DNA from: Ariolimax columbianus
Taxonomy: Eukaryota; Mollusca; Gastropoda; Stylommatophora; Arionidae
Reading direction: 5' to 3'
Length of the DNA stretch: 64,000 bases
NCBI GenBank assembly: GCA_036924085.1
Contig: JAVGWX010000019.1
Span: forward strand, 12,204,196 to 12,268,195
The stretch's first letter is position 1, and each line of letters begins with the position of its first letter. The notes beneath the pieces were generated by a model. The model did no database searches. It had not been told where the DNA came from and saw only the letters and a list, made by a program, of their open reading frames with translations. Below, piece after piece: positions 1-10,745 of this stretch. A program made the translations under genes and the position numbers.

Positions 1-630
1 TAACAGTATCATAGGGCCTTTTCTCAAAATATCCTGGACCCTCTAATTAATTGTAACACATGACTTTTTTCTAACAGTATCACCATTGTTTAGAAGATGC
101 TGATGTATAATATCACAAGATCAAGCCCCAATCATCGTGGAGAAATAATATACATTTTTCAACACAACCATCCTTCCATCCATCTCTTTCGACTCTAAAC
201 CTGCCCTTATCTACCTCTTCCCTCAGCCTACCTACTCACACCCCCCACCCTTTCTTCCGTCCGTCTAACCCCTCCCCCCACCCCCCTGGTTTAGATCGTA
301 GACAAAATGTAAGCTCAATATGTCATTCCTTTCGTGAATCATTGCGTCATCAGACACACACACTCACACACACATATGTATGTATATAGTTTAGATTGAT
401 GTGGATTTTTCTTGACGTTTGTATGACGACGGTAAGGATAGATAACTAAAGGCCCATAAGTTTGAGCTAAGCCCAGACATGACTACCACGCTTTCATGTT
501 AGTAATAAAATGTCATCAGAATATGGTTTATCCCATGCAACCGTTGAAGCATGAGTTAATAGATTAATTAAAATAGGTTTGTGAACCGTGATAGAAAACA
601 TTGTCATTAAATACGATTGCTATTAGAACC
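1..630. other. Non-coding stretch, no gene recognised
   Basis: No convincing reading frame or RNA gene is seen. Positions 165-292 are strongly pyrimidine-rich with short TCCA and CCCA runs, and 353-375 is a short CA tract. The remainder looks like ordinary AT-rich intergenic sequence leading into the first minisatellite. Confidence 0.6.
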
Positions 631-639
631 GCCACTAGG

Positions 640-1110
640 GTGAAAGATGCAGCAGTGAATAATCTGACAGCAGCGAGCGACTTATAGCTACAGCACAGTG
701 AATAATCTGATTGCAGCCGGCGACTCATAACTACAGCACAGTGAATTATCTGACAGCAGCCAGCTACTCAAAGCTACAGCACAGTGAATAATCTGACAGC
801 AGCCAGATACTCAAAGCTACAGCACAGTGAATAATCTGACAGCAGCCAGCTACTCAAAGCTACAGCACAGTGAATAATCTGACAGCAGCCAGCTACTCAA
901 AACTACAGCACAGTGAATAATCTGACAGCAGCCAGCTACTCAAAGCTACAGCACAGTGAATAATCTGACAGCAGCCAGCTACTCAAAGCTACAGCACAGT
1001 GAATAATCTGACAGCAGCCAGCTACTCAAAACTACAGCACAGTGAATAATCTGACAGCAGCCAGCTACTCAAAACTACAGCACAGTGAATAATTTGACAG
1101 CAGCCAGCGA
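640..1110. repeat. 43-bp minisatellite, about 11 units
   Basis: Tandem 43-bp unit beginning CTACAGCACAGTGAATAATC, then GACAGCAGCCAGCTACTCAA. The central units are almost identical; the edge units are more diverged, as expected if unequal exchange homogenises the middle. The last unit runs directly into a degraded SINE-B body, and the unit resembles the SINE-B head (AGCGACxxATAGCTGACTGC), so the array may have grown from that head. Confidence 0.95.
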
Positions 1111-1235
1111 CTCACAGTTGGTAGTTTGCAGCAGGGTCAGGGAAGTAGTGCTGATCAAGACGTTTTCCGCCTCCAAGCGGCGGACCTGTAAACAGGCTGC
1201 AAAGGGGTAGTCTGGCTAAGATATTAGTGATCGTA
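1105..1235 (+). mobile_element. Degraded SINE-B body fragment
   Basis: This segment lines up with the middle of the SINE-B copies at 9128 and 24548. It shares CAGGGTCAG, then TCAAGAC or CCAAGAC, then AACAGGCTGCA, then CTGGCTAAG, in the same order and with nearly the same spacing. It is lost before the conserved core. Its head is apparently replaced by, or expanded into, the 43-bp array just upstream. The identification rests on colinear short blocks, so it is moderately secure. Confidence 0.5.
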
Positions 1236-1339
1236 GCGGAACGGCAAACACCTTACCCGAAATTGTTTGAATCGGGACAAAAAGATCAGATATACCAGCC
1301 TCGGTGGAAACTGCGATATAATATTACAACACACTTTTC

Positions 1340-1440
1340 ATGGGGAACGAGGAAAAAGAAAAGAAAAGAACAAGAAAAAGAAACAGAAAAAAAAAAAGAA
1401 AAAGCAGAAGAAGAAGAAGAGGAGGAAGAAGAGGGACAAG
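1340..1440. repeat. Purine-rich (GAA/AAAG) tract
   Basis: About 100 bp of almost pure A and G on the + strand, including GAAGAAGAAGAAGAGG. Open frames across it (poly-K/E or poly-S) are compositional. The flanks, 1236-1339 and 1441-1563, show nothing recognisable. Confidence 0.85.
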
Positions 1441-1568
1441 AACCACTTAATGTGATTGAATACATGCATTCTGTAAGTAGACAATGTGTAGTAGGCGGCC
1501 TTCTATGCTTCACGTGCAGTCAGACAAAGAAAAACAAATGACAACGATACAGAGAACACGATGTAAGG

Positions 1569-1757
1569 TGTTAGGAGCTACCTGTGCTGAGTTGAGTCAG
1601 CGCATGGCGACATGTGTTAGGAGCTACCTGTGCTGAGTTGAGTCAGCGCATGACGACATGTGTTAGGAGCTACCTGTGCTGAGTTGAGTCAGCGCATGGC
1701 GACATGTGTTAGGAGCTACCTGTGCTGAGTTGAGTCAGCGCATGACGACATGTGTTA
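1569..1757. repeat. 46-bp minisatellite, four units, 92-bp dimer
   Basis: Four near-perfect 46-bp units starting TGTTAGGAGCTACCTGTGCT at 1569, 1615, 1661 and 1707. Units one and three carry CATGGCGAC; units two and four carry CATGACGAC. The pattern therefore alternates and suggests a duplicated 92-bp dimer. Confidence 0.95.
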
Positions 1758-1949
1758 CAGTGGGGCTTCTTAAATGCTGAAGAGTACTTGAGAAGATGTG
1801 ACGGGGTGGTCCTCGCTGTCGTGCAACGCGGTGCTAGTCAGTTTGTTCACCAATATAGGGATTACAATGCTCCCACCCCGTTGGTCAGCTTGCTGTGACT
1901 CAGCCTGTTTCCTGAGCATACGTCAGGAACGCGATTTGGGGCTTTTATC

Positions 1950-2470
1950 AGAATGTTTCTCATGCCCTGATTACCTCTGACTCTCGCCTTGATCAGTATG
2001 CTTCTCCTGGCCATGATTATTCTTGACTCCCGCCTTGATCAGTATGTTTCTCCTGGCCCTGATTACCCCTGACTCTCGCCTTGATCAATATGTTTCTCCT
2101 GGCCCTGATTACCCCTGACTCTCGCCTTGATCAGTATGTTTCTCCTGGCCCTGATTACCCCTGACTCCCGCCTTGATCAGTATGTTTCTCCTGGCCCTGA
2201 TTACCCCTGACTCTCGCCTTGATCAGTATGTTTCTCCTGGCCCTGATTACTCTTGACTTACGCCATGAACAGTATGTTTCATCTGACCCTGATACTCTTT
2301 ACTCCTGTCTGGAGCAGTATGTTTCATCTGACCCTGATTTTTCCCGCCTTAATCATTATATTTCACTTGAACCTGGTTACTCTTGGCTCCATCCTGATCA
2401 GTATGTTTCACTTGACCCTTATTACTCTTGGCTCCATCCTGATCAGTATGTTTCACATATACCTAATTAA
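1950..2470. repeat. 46-bp minisatellite with GATCAGTATGTTTC motif
   Basis: Units of about 46 bp contain CTTGATCAGTATGTTTCTCC followed by GGCCCTGATTACCCCTGACT. The first units are uniform. Those after 2270 diverge (TTTCATCTGACCCTGAT, TTTCACTTGACCCT) and change length. The GATCAGTATGTT plus CCTGA-type block recurs in the arrays at 13930 and 18600. Confidence 0.93.
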
Positions 2471-2839
2471 TCTACGCTCGCACATTTATCACGTTAGTTT
2501 CACTTGGACTTGGTTACTTTTCACCACCGGAGAACACGATATAACACAACGAAACCATTCAAAACATATGAGGAAACAGCAAACGGCAACAACAATTGAA
2601 GACAATGATAATTTTCACAATGATTGATTCACCAGTCCGCTCCTAGTGAAGCATAGAGGTCAGATTACAGCTAATCAGTTACAAGATGTATGTATCTCAG
2701 CATGTGCAGTGGTTGTTTTTTAAAAACAAGGGCTTTACATGTGATTTCGCTAATCCGGTGCACAATTTTCTCTAGAAACTCTTTACGACATGCTGAAAGG
2801 TTACAAGAGAAATATTCCTTTAGAAAATGGTGCAACTGT
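2471..2839. other. Non-coding stretch, nothing recognised
   Basis: Short open frames only, without recognisable protein motifs, repeats or RNA features. Confidence 0.5.
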
Positions 2840-3235
2840 CTGATTAACGCCTCGTTAATGTCTGACTTGCGCCTGATAATCGTCTGATTATCGTGTGACT
2901 AACGTATGAACCTTGTCTCATTACCGTCTGATTAGCGTGTGACTAACGTATGAACATTGTCTCATTACCGTCTGATTAGCGTGTGACTAACTTATGAACA
3001 TTGTCTCATTATCGTCTGATTAGCGTGTGACTTACGTATGAACATTGTCTCATTACTGTCTGATTAGTGTATCATTGACGTCAGATTAACGTCTGATTAG
3101 TGTGTGATGAACGTCTGACTAACGAATGATTTTTGTATGATTAACGTTTGATTTGCGTATGATTAACGTTTTAATAACGTCTGATTAGTGTATGATTAAC
3201 CTCTGATTAGCGTCTGACTAGCAGAATAGTGGCGC
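2840..3235. repeat. 44-bp minisatellite decaying to short units
   Basis: Up to 3050 the units are about 44 bp, containing GTCTGATTAGCGTGTGACTA and ACGTATGAACATTGTCTCAT. Beyond that only the half motif, GTCTGATTAGTGTATGATTAACG, iterates irregularly at 12 to 24 bp. Confidence 0.9.
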
Positions 3236-3992
3236 CATAGTTTCTCACTGCGAAAATACAGGCATGATTGCCCTTATCGACACGATCCAGTTGGTCTAGC
3301 TGTAAATATGTACTTGGCTTACTGTTATGTAGGAAAGAACAGCAAAGAAATCAACTTGTTATCATACTTTTATAAAACTTGAGGCCTAGTACAGTAAAGT
3401 GTCTAACACGTTATCCCTGACAGCAGGGTCTGCTTTTGGTCTACAATTATTTTACCAATCGAGTGAAAAATGTTGGCAGTATAGAGCAGAAAAAAGTTAA
3501 TAACAAAACTCCTTTAGAAAATGCGGGTCGGGAAGTTATGAAGCAGCATCGTCGTCTAAGACTTTTGAAGAAATGCGAGGCGAAGTAGAAGCAGGCATAC
3601 ACGGCAGAAACTGATGCAAAGTCCATACTAGCAGACACACATGATCGTGCAGCTTCGGCTAGAATCTTCTAATCCAGAACCCTCGTGGAAACGACGTGTA
3701 TGGTCTGGTCTTGGGGTTATCAGAAAGGCAATCAGACAATAGACCACAGACTTCAAGATGGACCCAGGAACTGATCCGTCAAGAAGTTTTCCATGTTTAG
3801 ATTTGTAGTTTTCGTCTGCTGTCTGATGGAACGATTTGGTTAATTTGAGAAAGTCTTTCAACTTGTTCTTGGTTTTCGCATTAATCAAGTGAAGTTCTGT
3901 TGGCGTTTGTGAATATGTTTCTCTGCATCTCCGGGTCTATTACACTGCTAACCCATTTTCTGGGCAATGTTTATCAAATGGTTAATGAGATT
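3236..3992. other. Non-repetitive stretch, nothing recognised
   Basis: Two modest open frames on the - strand (3447-3638, 63 codons; 3628-3888, 86 codons) resemble no family I know and lack a coding pattern I would trust. Exons cannot be excluded, but nothing positively supports them. Confidence 0.45.
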
Positions 3993-4732
3993 GCGGTTTT
4001 CTCAGGTCATCCCTTGTTTTGTCTATTCTATGTTCCTTTACTCAGGTCATCCATTGTTGTGTCTATTCTATATTCCTTTACTCAGGTCTTCCCTTGTTTA
4101 GTGTATTGTATGTTTCTTTACTCAGGCCATCCCTTGTTTAGTGTATTCGATGTTCCTTTACTCAGGTCATCCCTTATTGTGTCTGTCTTTTGTATGTGCT
4201 TTTACTTAGGTCTTCCCTTGTTTAGTGTATTCTATGTTCCATTACTCAGGTCTTCCCTTGTTTAGTGTATTCTATGTTCCTTTACTCAGGTCTTCCCTTA
4301 TTTAATGTAATCTATGTTCCATTACTCAGGTCATCCGTCGTTCTGTCTAGTATATGTTCCTTTACTCAGGTCTTCCCTTGTTCCGTCTATTATATGTTCC
4401 TTTACTCAGGTCATCCCCTGTTCTGTCTATTATATGTTCCTTTACTCAGGTCATCCCCTGTTCTGTCTATTATATGTTCCTTTACTCATGTCATCCCCTG
4501 TTCTGTCTATTATATGTTCCTTTACTCAGGTCATCCGTCGTTCTGTCTAGTATATGTTCCTTTACTCAGGTCATCCCCTGTTCTGTCTATTATATGTTCC
4601 TTTACTCAGGTCATCCGTCGTTCTGTCTATTATATGTTTTTTACTCGGGTCATCCGTCGTTCTGTCTAATATATGTTCCTTTACTCAGGTCATCCGTCGT
4701 TCTGTCTATTATATGTTCATTTACTCAGGTCA
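3993..4732. repeat. 40-bp minisatellite, left part of split array
   Basis: About 18 units of 40 bp built from TTCCTTTACTCAGGTCATCC and a TGTTCTGTCTATTATATG half. Variants differ at CCCTTG, CCCCTG and CCGTCG. A LINE interrupts the array at 4733 and it resumes at 5898. A related 40-bp array lies at 10195. Open frames of up to about 130 codons here are repeat artefacts. Confidence 0.95.
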
Positions 4733-5897
4733 GCATGATGTTCGCGGCCACGATGACAGACGCCTTTAGATCACTAGGATCACTGGAGCTTGGAATACCC
4801 ATAAAGTACCGCACAGATGGCAAGTTACTCAATTCCAGAAGAATGAAGGCCAAAACCAAAGTGGCTGGCGACATAATCAGGGAACTTGTATTTGCTGACG
4901 ACTGCGCTCTAATGAGCAACTCAGAACTGAACATGCAGGTTGGAATGGACCAGTTCTCTGCCGCATGCAAAAATTTTGGCCTGACCATAAATGCCAAAAA
5001 AACAGAGGTCATGTACCAACCAGCACCAGGCATGCCGTACACAAAACCAGAGACTACAGTCAGCGGGCAGACGTTGAATGCCGTAGACAAATTCACATAT
5101 CTGGGCAGCACGCTGTCGAGATCTGTCAGCCTAGACGATGAGGTGGCAAGCAGAATAGCAAAGGCCAGCACAGCCTTTGGTAGAATGCGCTCGATGGTCT
5201 GGGTACGTCGTGGCATCAGCGTCAAGACCAAACTCAAAGTCTACCGTGCAACCATCATTCCAACCCTACTATACGCTTGCGAAAGCTGGACTGTATACTC
5301 TGGACATGCAAGGAGGTTAAACCACTTCCACACAGGTTGCCTGAGGCGAATATTCCACATCCGATGGCAAGATCGTGTCACTGACATCGAGGTTCTCTCG
5401 AGGGCTAACATGCCCAGCATCCATGCACTGCTAGAAAAAGCACGACTAGGATGGGCCGGACACCTCGTCCGTATGTCAGACGAGCGGCTCCCAAAGAAGC
5501 TTCTCTACGGCGAGCTGAGAGAGGGATGGCGCGAGAGAGGGCGCCCAAAGAAACGTTTTAAAGACGGTCTGAAAGACTCACTAAAAAGTTGCCAGATAGA
5601 CATCGACACATGGGAATGTCTTGCGCAAAACAGATCTGACTGGAGAAGCGCAGTCAAATCGGGTGTAGCTGCCGGTGAAGATGACCGTGTTGTGAAAGAC
5701 CAGAACAGACGAGAGACGCGGAAATCCCGAGCAGCGGGAACACCATCCCCTTCTACAAACCTCGTGTGCCCGATATGTAGCAGACATTTTCGTGCTCGCA
5801 TTGGCCTGTTCAGCCACATGCGCACCCATACCCAACAGGGAAATCTGTGACAAGGATGATGTCGGCGGTCCTCATCGACAACGATGGACAGCTATTA
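4733..5897 (+). mobile_element. 5'-truncated LINE inserted in minisatellite
   Basis: A non-LTR retrotransposon 3' portion bounded by a probable 12-bp target-site duplication, TTACTCAGGTCA, at 4721-4732 and 5898-5909. The array unit is interrupted after the left copy, and the right copy then continues the unit (TCCGTCG), which is what insertion into a 40-bp unit would give. It carries the second half of the reverse transcriptase, the C-terminal region and a short 3' untranslated part (5851-5897) ending ATTA. Endonuclease and the first half of the RT are missing, as expected from 5' truncation during target-primed reverse transcription. Confidence 0.88.
4735..5850 (+). CDS. LINE reverse transcriptase C-terminal part with C2H2 finger
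   Basis: The element-encoded part is 371 codons and is open throughout; the frame continues upstream only into minisatellite, so the ATG at 4735 is not a native start. The RT active-site box FADD is at 4891-4902 (VFADDCALMS), followed by FGLTINAKKTEVM and FTYLGSTL, the usual order of late RT motifs. The thumb has LLYACESWTVY and LRRIFHIRWQDRV, then the C-terminal LGWAGHLVRMSDERLPKKLL and GRPKKRFKDGLKDSLK. The protein ends with one classical zinc finger, CPIC, 12 residues, then HMRTH. This layout is common in animal non-LTR retrotransposons; I cannot place the clade firmly (RTE- or CR1-like). There is no internal stop or frameshift, so the copy is probably young. It cannot move by itself because the N-terminal half is absent. 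Confidence 0.88.
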   Translation: MMFAATMTDAFRSLGSLELGIPIKYRTDGKLLNSRRMKAKTKVAGDIIRELVFADDCALMSNSELNMQVGMDQFSAACKNFGLTINAKKTEVMYQPAPGMPYTKPETTVSGQTLNAVDKFTYLGSTLSRSVSLDDEVASRIAKASTAFGRMRSMVWVRRGISVKTKLKVYRATIIPTLLYACESWTVYSGHARRLNHFHTGCLRRIFHIRWQDRVTDIEVLSRANMPSIHALLEKARLGWAGHLVRMSDERLPKKLLYGELREGWRERGRPKKRFKDGLKDSLKSCQIDIDTWECLAQNRSDWRSAVKSGVAAGEDDRVVKDQNRRETRKSRAAGTPSPSTNLVCPICSRHFRARIGLFSHMRTHTQQGNL

Positions 5898-6040
5898 TTA
5901 CTCAGGTCATCCGTCGTTCTGTCTAGTATATGTTCCTTTACTCAGGTCATCCGTCGTTCTGTCTAGTATATGTTCCTTTACTCAGGTCATCCCCTGTTCT
6001 GTCTAGTATATGTTCATTTATTCAGGTCTTCTCCTGCTTT
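5898..6040. repeat. 40-bp minisatellite, right part of split array
   Basis: Three to four more 40-bp units of the array that ends at 4732. The final units decay (TTCATTTATTCAGGTCTTCT, then TTGCACATGTCTCTTTACA). Confidence 0.93.
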
Positions 6041-6270
6041 CTCTTGCACATGTCTCTTTACAAAGTCTCCTTTTGTCGAAAATATCTTTCCTACCGTCTT
6101 GTTATGAGTGTTCCATGTGAAGCATGGCGCAACCACAGTAGAAGTATCCTGGCGGGAAGATGTCCCAAAAGCAGTTATTGTACTCCTGCAGTGTGTGTTT
6201 AACAGGTCAGTTTGTCCTTCTGATGAGGGCATCAGCTCGTCTAAACTTACCAAGCTTCAAGCATGGGCGA
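6041..6270. repeat. Array flank duplicated at 10745-10965
   Basis: Non-coding sequence that matches the right flank of the other 40-bp array. Shared blocks in order include CTTTACA, TCCTTTT, GTGTGAA or ATGTGAAGCATG, TTTAACAGG and GTCAGCTCGT or ATCAGCTCGT. The paralogous unit therefore extends beyond the minisatellite. Confidence 0.7.
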
Positions 6271-6725
6271 TTTCGATTAGCAGACATTTATCATTACCGC
6301 TCAGCCACCCGGCTTTATCTGTGGTATAAGTTAAAGGCAGCCCCATAGCAGATATTGTTGTCGGAGATGAAGTGTTTGAGAGTCACAGTCTGTTCATGAG
6401 CTGGAGTGACGACAAGACACTGAGGAAAGATAAGATATTCTTCATCAGACACAAAAAAAGTCTGATGACCTGCAAATCATAGAAGGTACTGGAGCTCATA
6501 GGAAAGATTAGTATGAGAGGACCAAGTTGCACTTACAGAAGAGAACAGGGGCCAAGCATGTGGTGTGCAAGACAGGTGTAGTTAATGTTGGAGAGGATGG
6601 TGGGGGACAAAGTAGCAGTTGTTGTTTGAGGTCAAATGCTGGAGAGAGGAGAATAATGTGTGGTCAGGCAGACCACACTGATCAAATATATTAGTTAGGG
6701 AAAGATAAAATATACTGAATAAAAA
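6271..6725. other. Non-coding stretch, nothing recognised
   Basis: No protein motif, RNA gene or tandem repeat is visible. Composition is ordinary. Confidence 0.5.
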
Positions 6726-6729
6726 CCCC

Positions 6730-6985
6730 TCTCTTCCACACAGTTATTTCTAAAAACAGTTTTACGACAGTATGGCTAGCGATGTGGGAGATCAACCTGA
6801 TCCCCATTGTAGTCAGCGACATGCAGATGAAGTCACGTATAGCACACCCATTTAGAGGACCTAGGTTCACCTTCATCAGCACACTGGTGATTTGAGGAAA
6901 GCTATTGCAACCCACCACTTAATTTCCTCTTCAGAGCTCATACAAGAGTAGAGTTACTCATTGTGTGCTTTCAACAACAACAACA
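6730..6985 (-). mobile_element. Dispersed element D, copy 1, with (CAA)n end
   Basis: Read on the - strand, this copy starts with (TTG)5, passes CACAATGAGTAACTCTACTC, then AAGTGGTGGGTTGCAATAGC, and continues to about 6730. It matches 13668-13925 over about 250 bp and, for its first 100 bp, 40160-40255. It has no convincing protein product, although a short frame runs across it (6691-6918). The class is unknown: a SINE-like or non-autonomous element with a microsatellite terminus is the simplest reading. Confidence 0.72.
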
Positions 6986-6989
6986 AGGT

Positions 6990-7340
6990 CATATCCCCTG
7001 CAGTGTACTGAAAAGTTGTGATTGATTGATTATATAAGCACTTATCCCACACATGTTTCACTTATTATCAATCAACAACTAATAGATTTTGCAAATATTG
7101 CGTATTCAATCTTCGACGCTAACCTTTCATTCTCTAGGTAAGTCTGCCTTTCTCATCTGACATCATTCATCACAACAGGGTGGACTCCGTCTTGCAGAAA
7201 CAATGTAGACGCACCATCAGTTTAAGTTCAAGGACAGTTGTTTTCTAAATATGTTTGTCATGGAGGAAACTTTAAATACATGGAAGGCTTTGACGAGCCG
7301 TTCATGGAAATTGTTTTACGTGCATCTCATGATGTGCCAG
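6990..7340. other. Non-coding stretch, nothing recognised
   Basis: AT-rich sequence leading into the 25-bp array; no gene features are seen. Confidence 0.5.
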
Positions 7341-7344
7341 ATTT

Positions 7345-8505
7345 CTGAAGCTGAATATGGGCTAGGTTTGTAGGGTTCAATGTGGGCTGGGTTTGTAAGG
7401 CTCAATGTGGGCTGGGTTTGTAGGGCTCAATGTGGGCTGAGTTTGTAAGGCTCAATGTGGGCTGGGTTTGTAGGGCTCAATGTGGGCTAGGTTTGTTGCG
7501 CTCAATGTGGGCTAGGCGTGCAGGTCTCCATGTGGGCTTGGTTTGTAGGGCTCAATGTGGGCTGGGTTTGGAGGGTTCAATGTAGACTAGATTTGTAGGG
7601 CTCAATGTGGGCTGGGTTTGTAGGATTTAATGTGGGCTCGTTTTGTAAGGCTCAATGTGGGCTAGGTTTGCAAGGCTCCATGTGGGCTGGGTTTGTAGGG
7701 CCTAATGTGGACCGGGTTTATAAGGCTCAATGTGGGCTGGGTTTGTAGGGCTCAATGTGGGCTACATCTGTAGGGCTCAATGTGGACTAGGTTTTTAGGG
7801 CTCAATGTGGGCTGGGTTTGTAGGGCTCAATGTGGGCTAGGTTTGTAGGGCTCAATGTGGGCTACATTTGTAGGGCCCAATGTGGACTAGGTTTTTAGGG
7901 CTCAATGTGGGCTGGGTTTGTAGGGCTCCATTTGGGCTAGATTTGTAGGGCTCAATGTGGACTAAGTTTTTAGGGCTCAATGTGGGCTGGGTTTGTAAGG
8001 CTCAATGTGGGAAAGGTTTTTAGGGCTCAATGTGGGCTGGATTTATAGGGCTCAATGTTGGATAAGTTTTTAGAGCTCAATGTGGGCTAGGCTTTTAGGG
8101 CTCAATGTGGGCTGGGTTTATAGGGCTCAATGGGGGCTGGGTTTGTAGGGCTCAATGTGGGCTAGGTTTGTAAAGCTCAATATGGGCTGGGTTTGTAGGG
8201 CTCAATGTGGGCTGGGTTTTTAGAATACAATGTGGGCTAGGTTTTTAGGGCCCAATGTGGGCTAGGTTTTTAGGGCTCAATGTGGGCTGGGTTTGTAGGA
8301 TACAATGTGAGCTAGGTTTTTAGGGCTCAATGTGGGCTAGGTTTGTAGGATACAATGTGGGCTAGGTTTTTAGGGCTCAATGTGGGCTAGGTTTGTAGTA
8401 TACAATGTGGGCTAGGTTTTTAGGGCTCAATGAGGGCTGGGTTTGTAGGATACAATGGGGGCTATGTTTTAGAGCTCAATGTGGGCTAGGTTTTAGGAGC
8501 TAAAG
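7345..8505. repeat. 25-bp minisatellite, about 46 units
   Basis: Units of 25 bp of the form GGGCTCAATGTGGGCTGGGT plus TTGTA. Frequent point variants include GGGTTTGTAGG, AGGTTTTTAGG and TACAATGTGG. After 8220, TACAATG and CTCAATG units alternate, suggesting a 50-bp secondary period. Confidence 0.95.
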
Positions 8506-8689
8506 GAAGCCTGAATGAGCTTTTCACAGAAACTGATTATAATAACAATTTTCTCTGTCATGATGAGGTTGCCAGGAATAAGAACATTCCTCTTAAATTG
8601 ACATTTACGACCTACTTGGAAGATGGCATGTACCTTTTCTTTTCATCGCGGATAACACTTGGGTATAAAAACACAATATACAGGAAATA

Positions 8690-9000
8690 TAACATAACAC
8701 TGTGGAAGTTAATGACAAGTAAAGAAACTATAACATAATATAGAGAAAATATAACAAAGCATAGTGAAAATATACAATAAAATTGAGAAAATTATAACAA
8801 AGCACAGAGAAATTATAACATTAAATAGAGGAAATTATAACAAAGCACAGAGAAATTATAACATTAAATAGAGGAAAACTATAACAAAGCACAGAGAAAA
8901 TATAACATAAAATAGAGAAAAATATAACAAAGCACAGAGAAAATAAAACATGAAATAAAGAAAAATATAACAAAGCACAGAGAAAATGAAACATAACTTA
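8690..9000. repeat. A-rich minisatellite, about 38-40 bp
   Basis: Units contain TATAACAAAGCACAGAGAAA and ATAACATAAAATAGAG. Seven or eight copies are imperfect in length. The sequence between the previous array and this one (8515-8690) shows nothing. Confidence 0.88.
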
Positions 9001-9127
9001 AATGTCTATTTTTGTGTGTCCCCTAAATTCCTCGGCTCTTACAAAGTAAGCACATGTTATGAAAATATTTGTTATTTGTGGTGATAGTGTGGGTATTGCA
9101 TTCAAAGACTGTTTAATATACTTTGAA

Positions 9128-9470
9128 GGGATCAAGATTCTGAGCAGCGCATGAGCTGCAGTGGTTAGCGACAAATAGCTGACTGCTAGCGTCAGGGTCA
9201 GCGAACCATAGCTGCCAAGACCCTTCTACACTTCCACGCGATGATCCTGGATAACAGGCTGCAGAAGGACAGACTGGCTAAGGAGAAGGGGTCGAAGAGA
9301 GAATGCTAACTCGGTACTCAAAAAATGCTTGCTGAAGTGTGTTGGACCGAAAGGTGCAAATATCGCAGCCAAATTGTAAATTACGACACAACGCATTCCG
9401 TTCTCTGGAACTTAAGCCTTTTCAGGGTGTGGTAGCGGTAGATTGAGAACGAACGAAGAAGAAGAAGAAG
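9128..9470 (+). mobile_element. SINE-B, full-length copy with (GAA)n tail
   Basis: This is a 343-bp element bounded by a 12-bp target-site duplication, ATATACTTTGAA, at 9116-9127 and 9471-9482. Its head contains GAGCTGCAGTGGTTAGCGAC, which resembles an RNA polymerase III A box of tRNA type. The B box is weak. The body contains AACAGGCTGCAG and CTGGCTAAGGAGAAGG. The core at 9330 reads TGCTGAAGTGTGTTGGACCG, with a 5-bp loss relative to other copies. The tail is (GAA)n after GAACGAAC. It matches the copies at 24548 and 59066 over their whole length. Confidence 0.88.
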
Positions 9471-9482
9471 ATATACTTTGAA

Positions 9483-10190
9483 AATATTCAGTAGCTGTGG
9501 TTGGTCGCTTTCGTAACCCCACGAAACCATGTCGTTAAAAATTATTTGTGTCTAAAGGCTAAAGGTCACATTTATCTACGATGCTTTCTTTGCATGCGTG
9601 GCGTGAGGGGAATGGAGGGGGGGGGGCGGGGGGAGACGGGTGGGATTTGTTCACTGCATTTCTTGTTAAAGAAATTTTCGTCCCGCAGAAAACTTAGATT
9701 TTTTGGAAAACATTTTTTTGTTAATGTTCAAGTCACATTTTACTTAATGACGTTATAGATGTAAATTTGATCTTAGCATATAGCTAATTTGGTTTCTGTT
9801 TTTGTTCTGTGACCGACGTTTGCTGTCTGTCTTAGAACATTGATTGATGAGCGACGAACAAACAACAACAATTATGAGATTGGAAGAGATCTTCTCACAA
9901 TCCCCATTCTATGTAACCCCAGTATATACCAGTAACAGTACTAAACGGGATTGACGGGGAGTGTTCGTGTCCCATTTCGTTTCCCGCTTGCTTGTCAGTC
10001 AACAACAAAACATTGGTGAGATACGGTAGCAACACCCACTCACACCACACGATCTTCCAAATAATGTTGCAAGGTGTCTTCTTTACAATCTGGCACTTCG
10101 ATATGCATAATATTATCCGGAACTTGAAACAATGTTATATTCGATCATGTTGCGTCAAACGATATCACTGCACATCAGGCCTACACGTAG
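9483..10190. other. Non-coding stretch, nothing recognised
   Basis: Contains a G-rich run at 9606-9640 and otherwise ordinary sequence. Short open frames carry no motifs. Confidence 0.5.
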
Positions 10191-10194
10191 GTGT

Positions 10195-10745
10195 TTAGTT
10201 TCATTACTTCTTTTTGTCTATTTCATGTTCATTTGCTCGGATCTTCACTTTTTTTGTCTATGACATATCCCTTGCTCGGATTTTCCTTTGTTTTGTCTAT
10301 GACATTTTCCTTTGCTCGGGTCTTCCTTTGTTTTGTCTATGACATGTTCCTTTTTTCGGGTCTTCCTTTGTTTTGTCTATGACATGTTCCTTTTTTCGGG
10401 TCTTCCTTTGTTTTGTCTATGACATGTTCCTTGCTCGGGTCTTCCTTTGTTTTGTATATGACATGTTCCTTTGCACGGGTCTTTCTTTGTTTTGTCTATG
10501 GCCTATTTATTTCCTCGGGTCTTCCCTTGTTTTGTCTATGACATGTTTCTTTGCTCGGGTCTACCTTTGTTTTGTCTATTACATATTCCTTTGTTCGGGT
10601 CTTCCTTTGTTTTGTCTATGACATGTTCCTTTGCTCAGGTTTTCCCTTGTTTTGTCTATGACATGTTCCTTGCTCGGGTCTTCCCTTGTTTTGTCTATGA
10701 CATATTCATGTACTCAGGTTTTCCATTGATTTCGGTTGCACGTGT
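10195..10745. repeat. 40-bp minisatellite, paralogue of the 4-kb array
   Basis: About 13 units of 40 bp, with two or three shorter ones, containing TTCCTTTGCTCGGGTCTTCC and TTTGTTTTGTCTATGACATG. The order and period match the array at 3993 (TTTACTCAGGTC and GTTTTGTCTATTCTATG). Confidence 0.94.

Noticed and set aside
6215..6260. CTGATGAGGGCATCAGCTCGTCTAAAC as a hammerhead ribozyme
   Set aside because: The core lacks GAAA in the right place and the paralogous copy near 10940 does not conserve CTGATGA.
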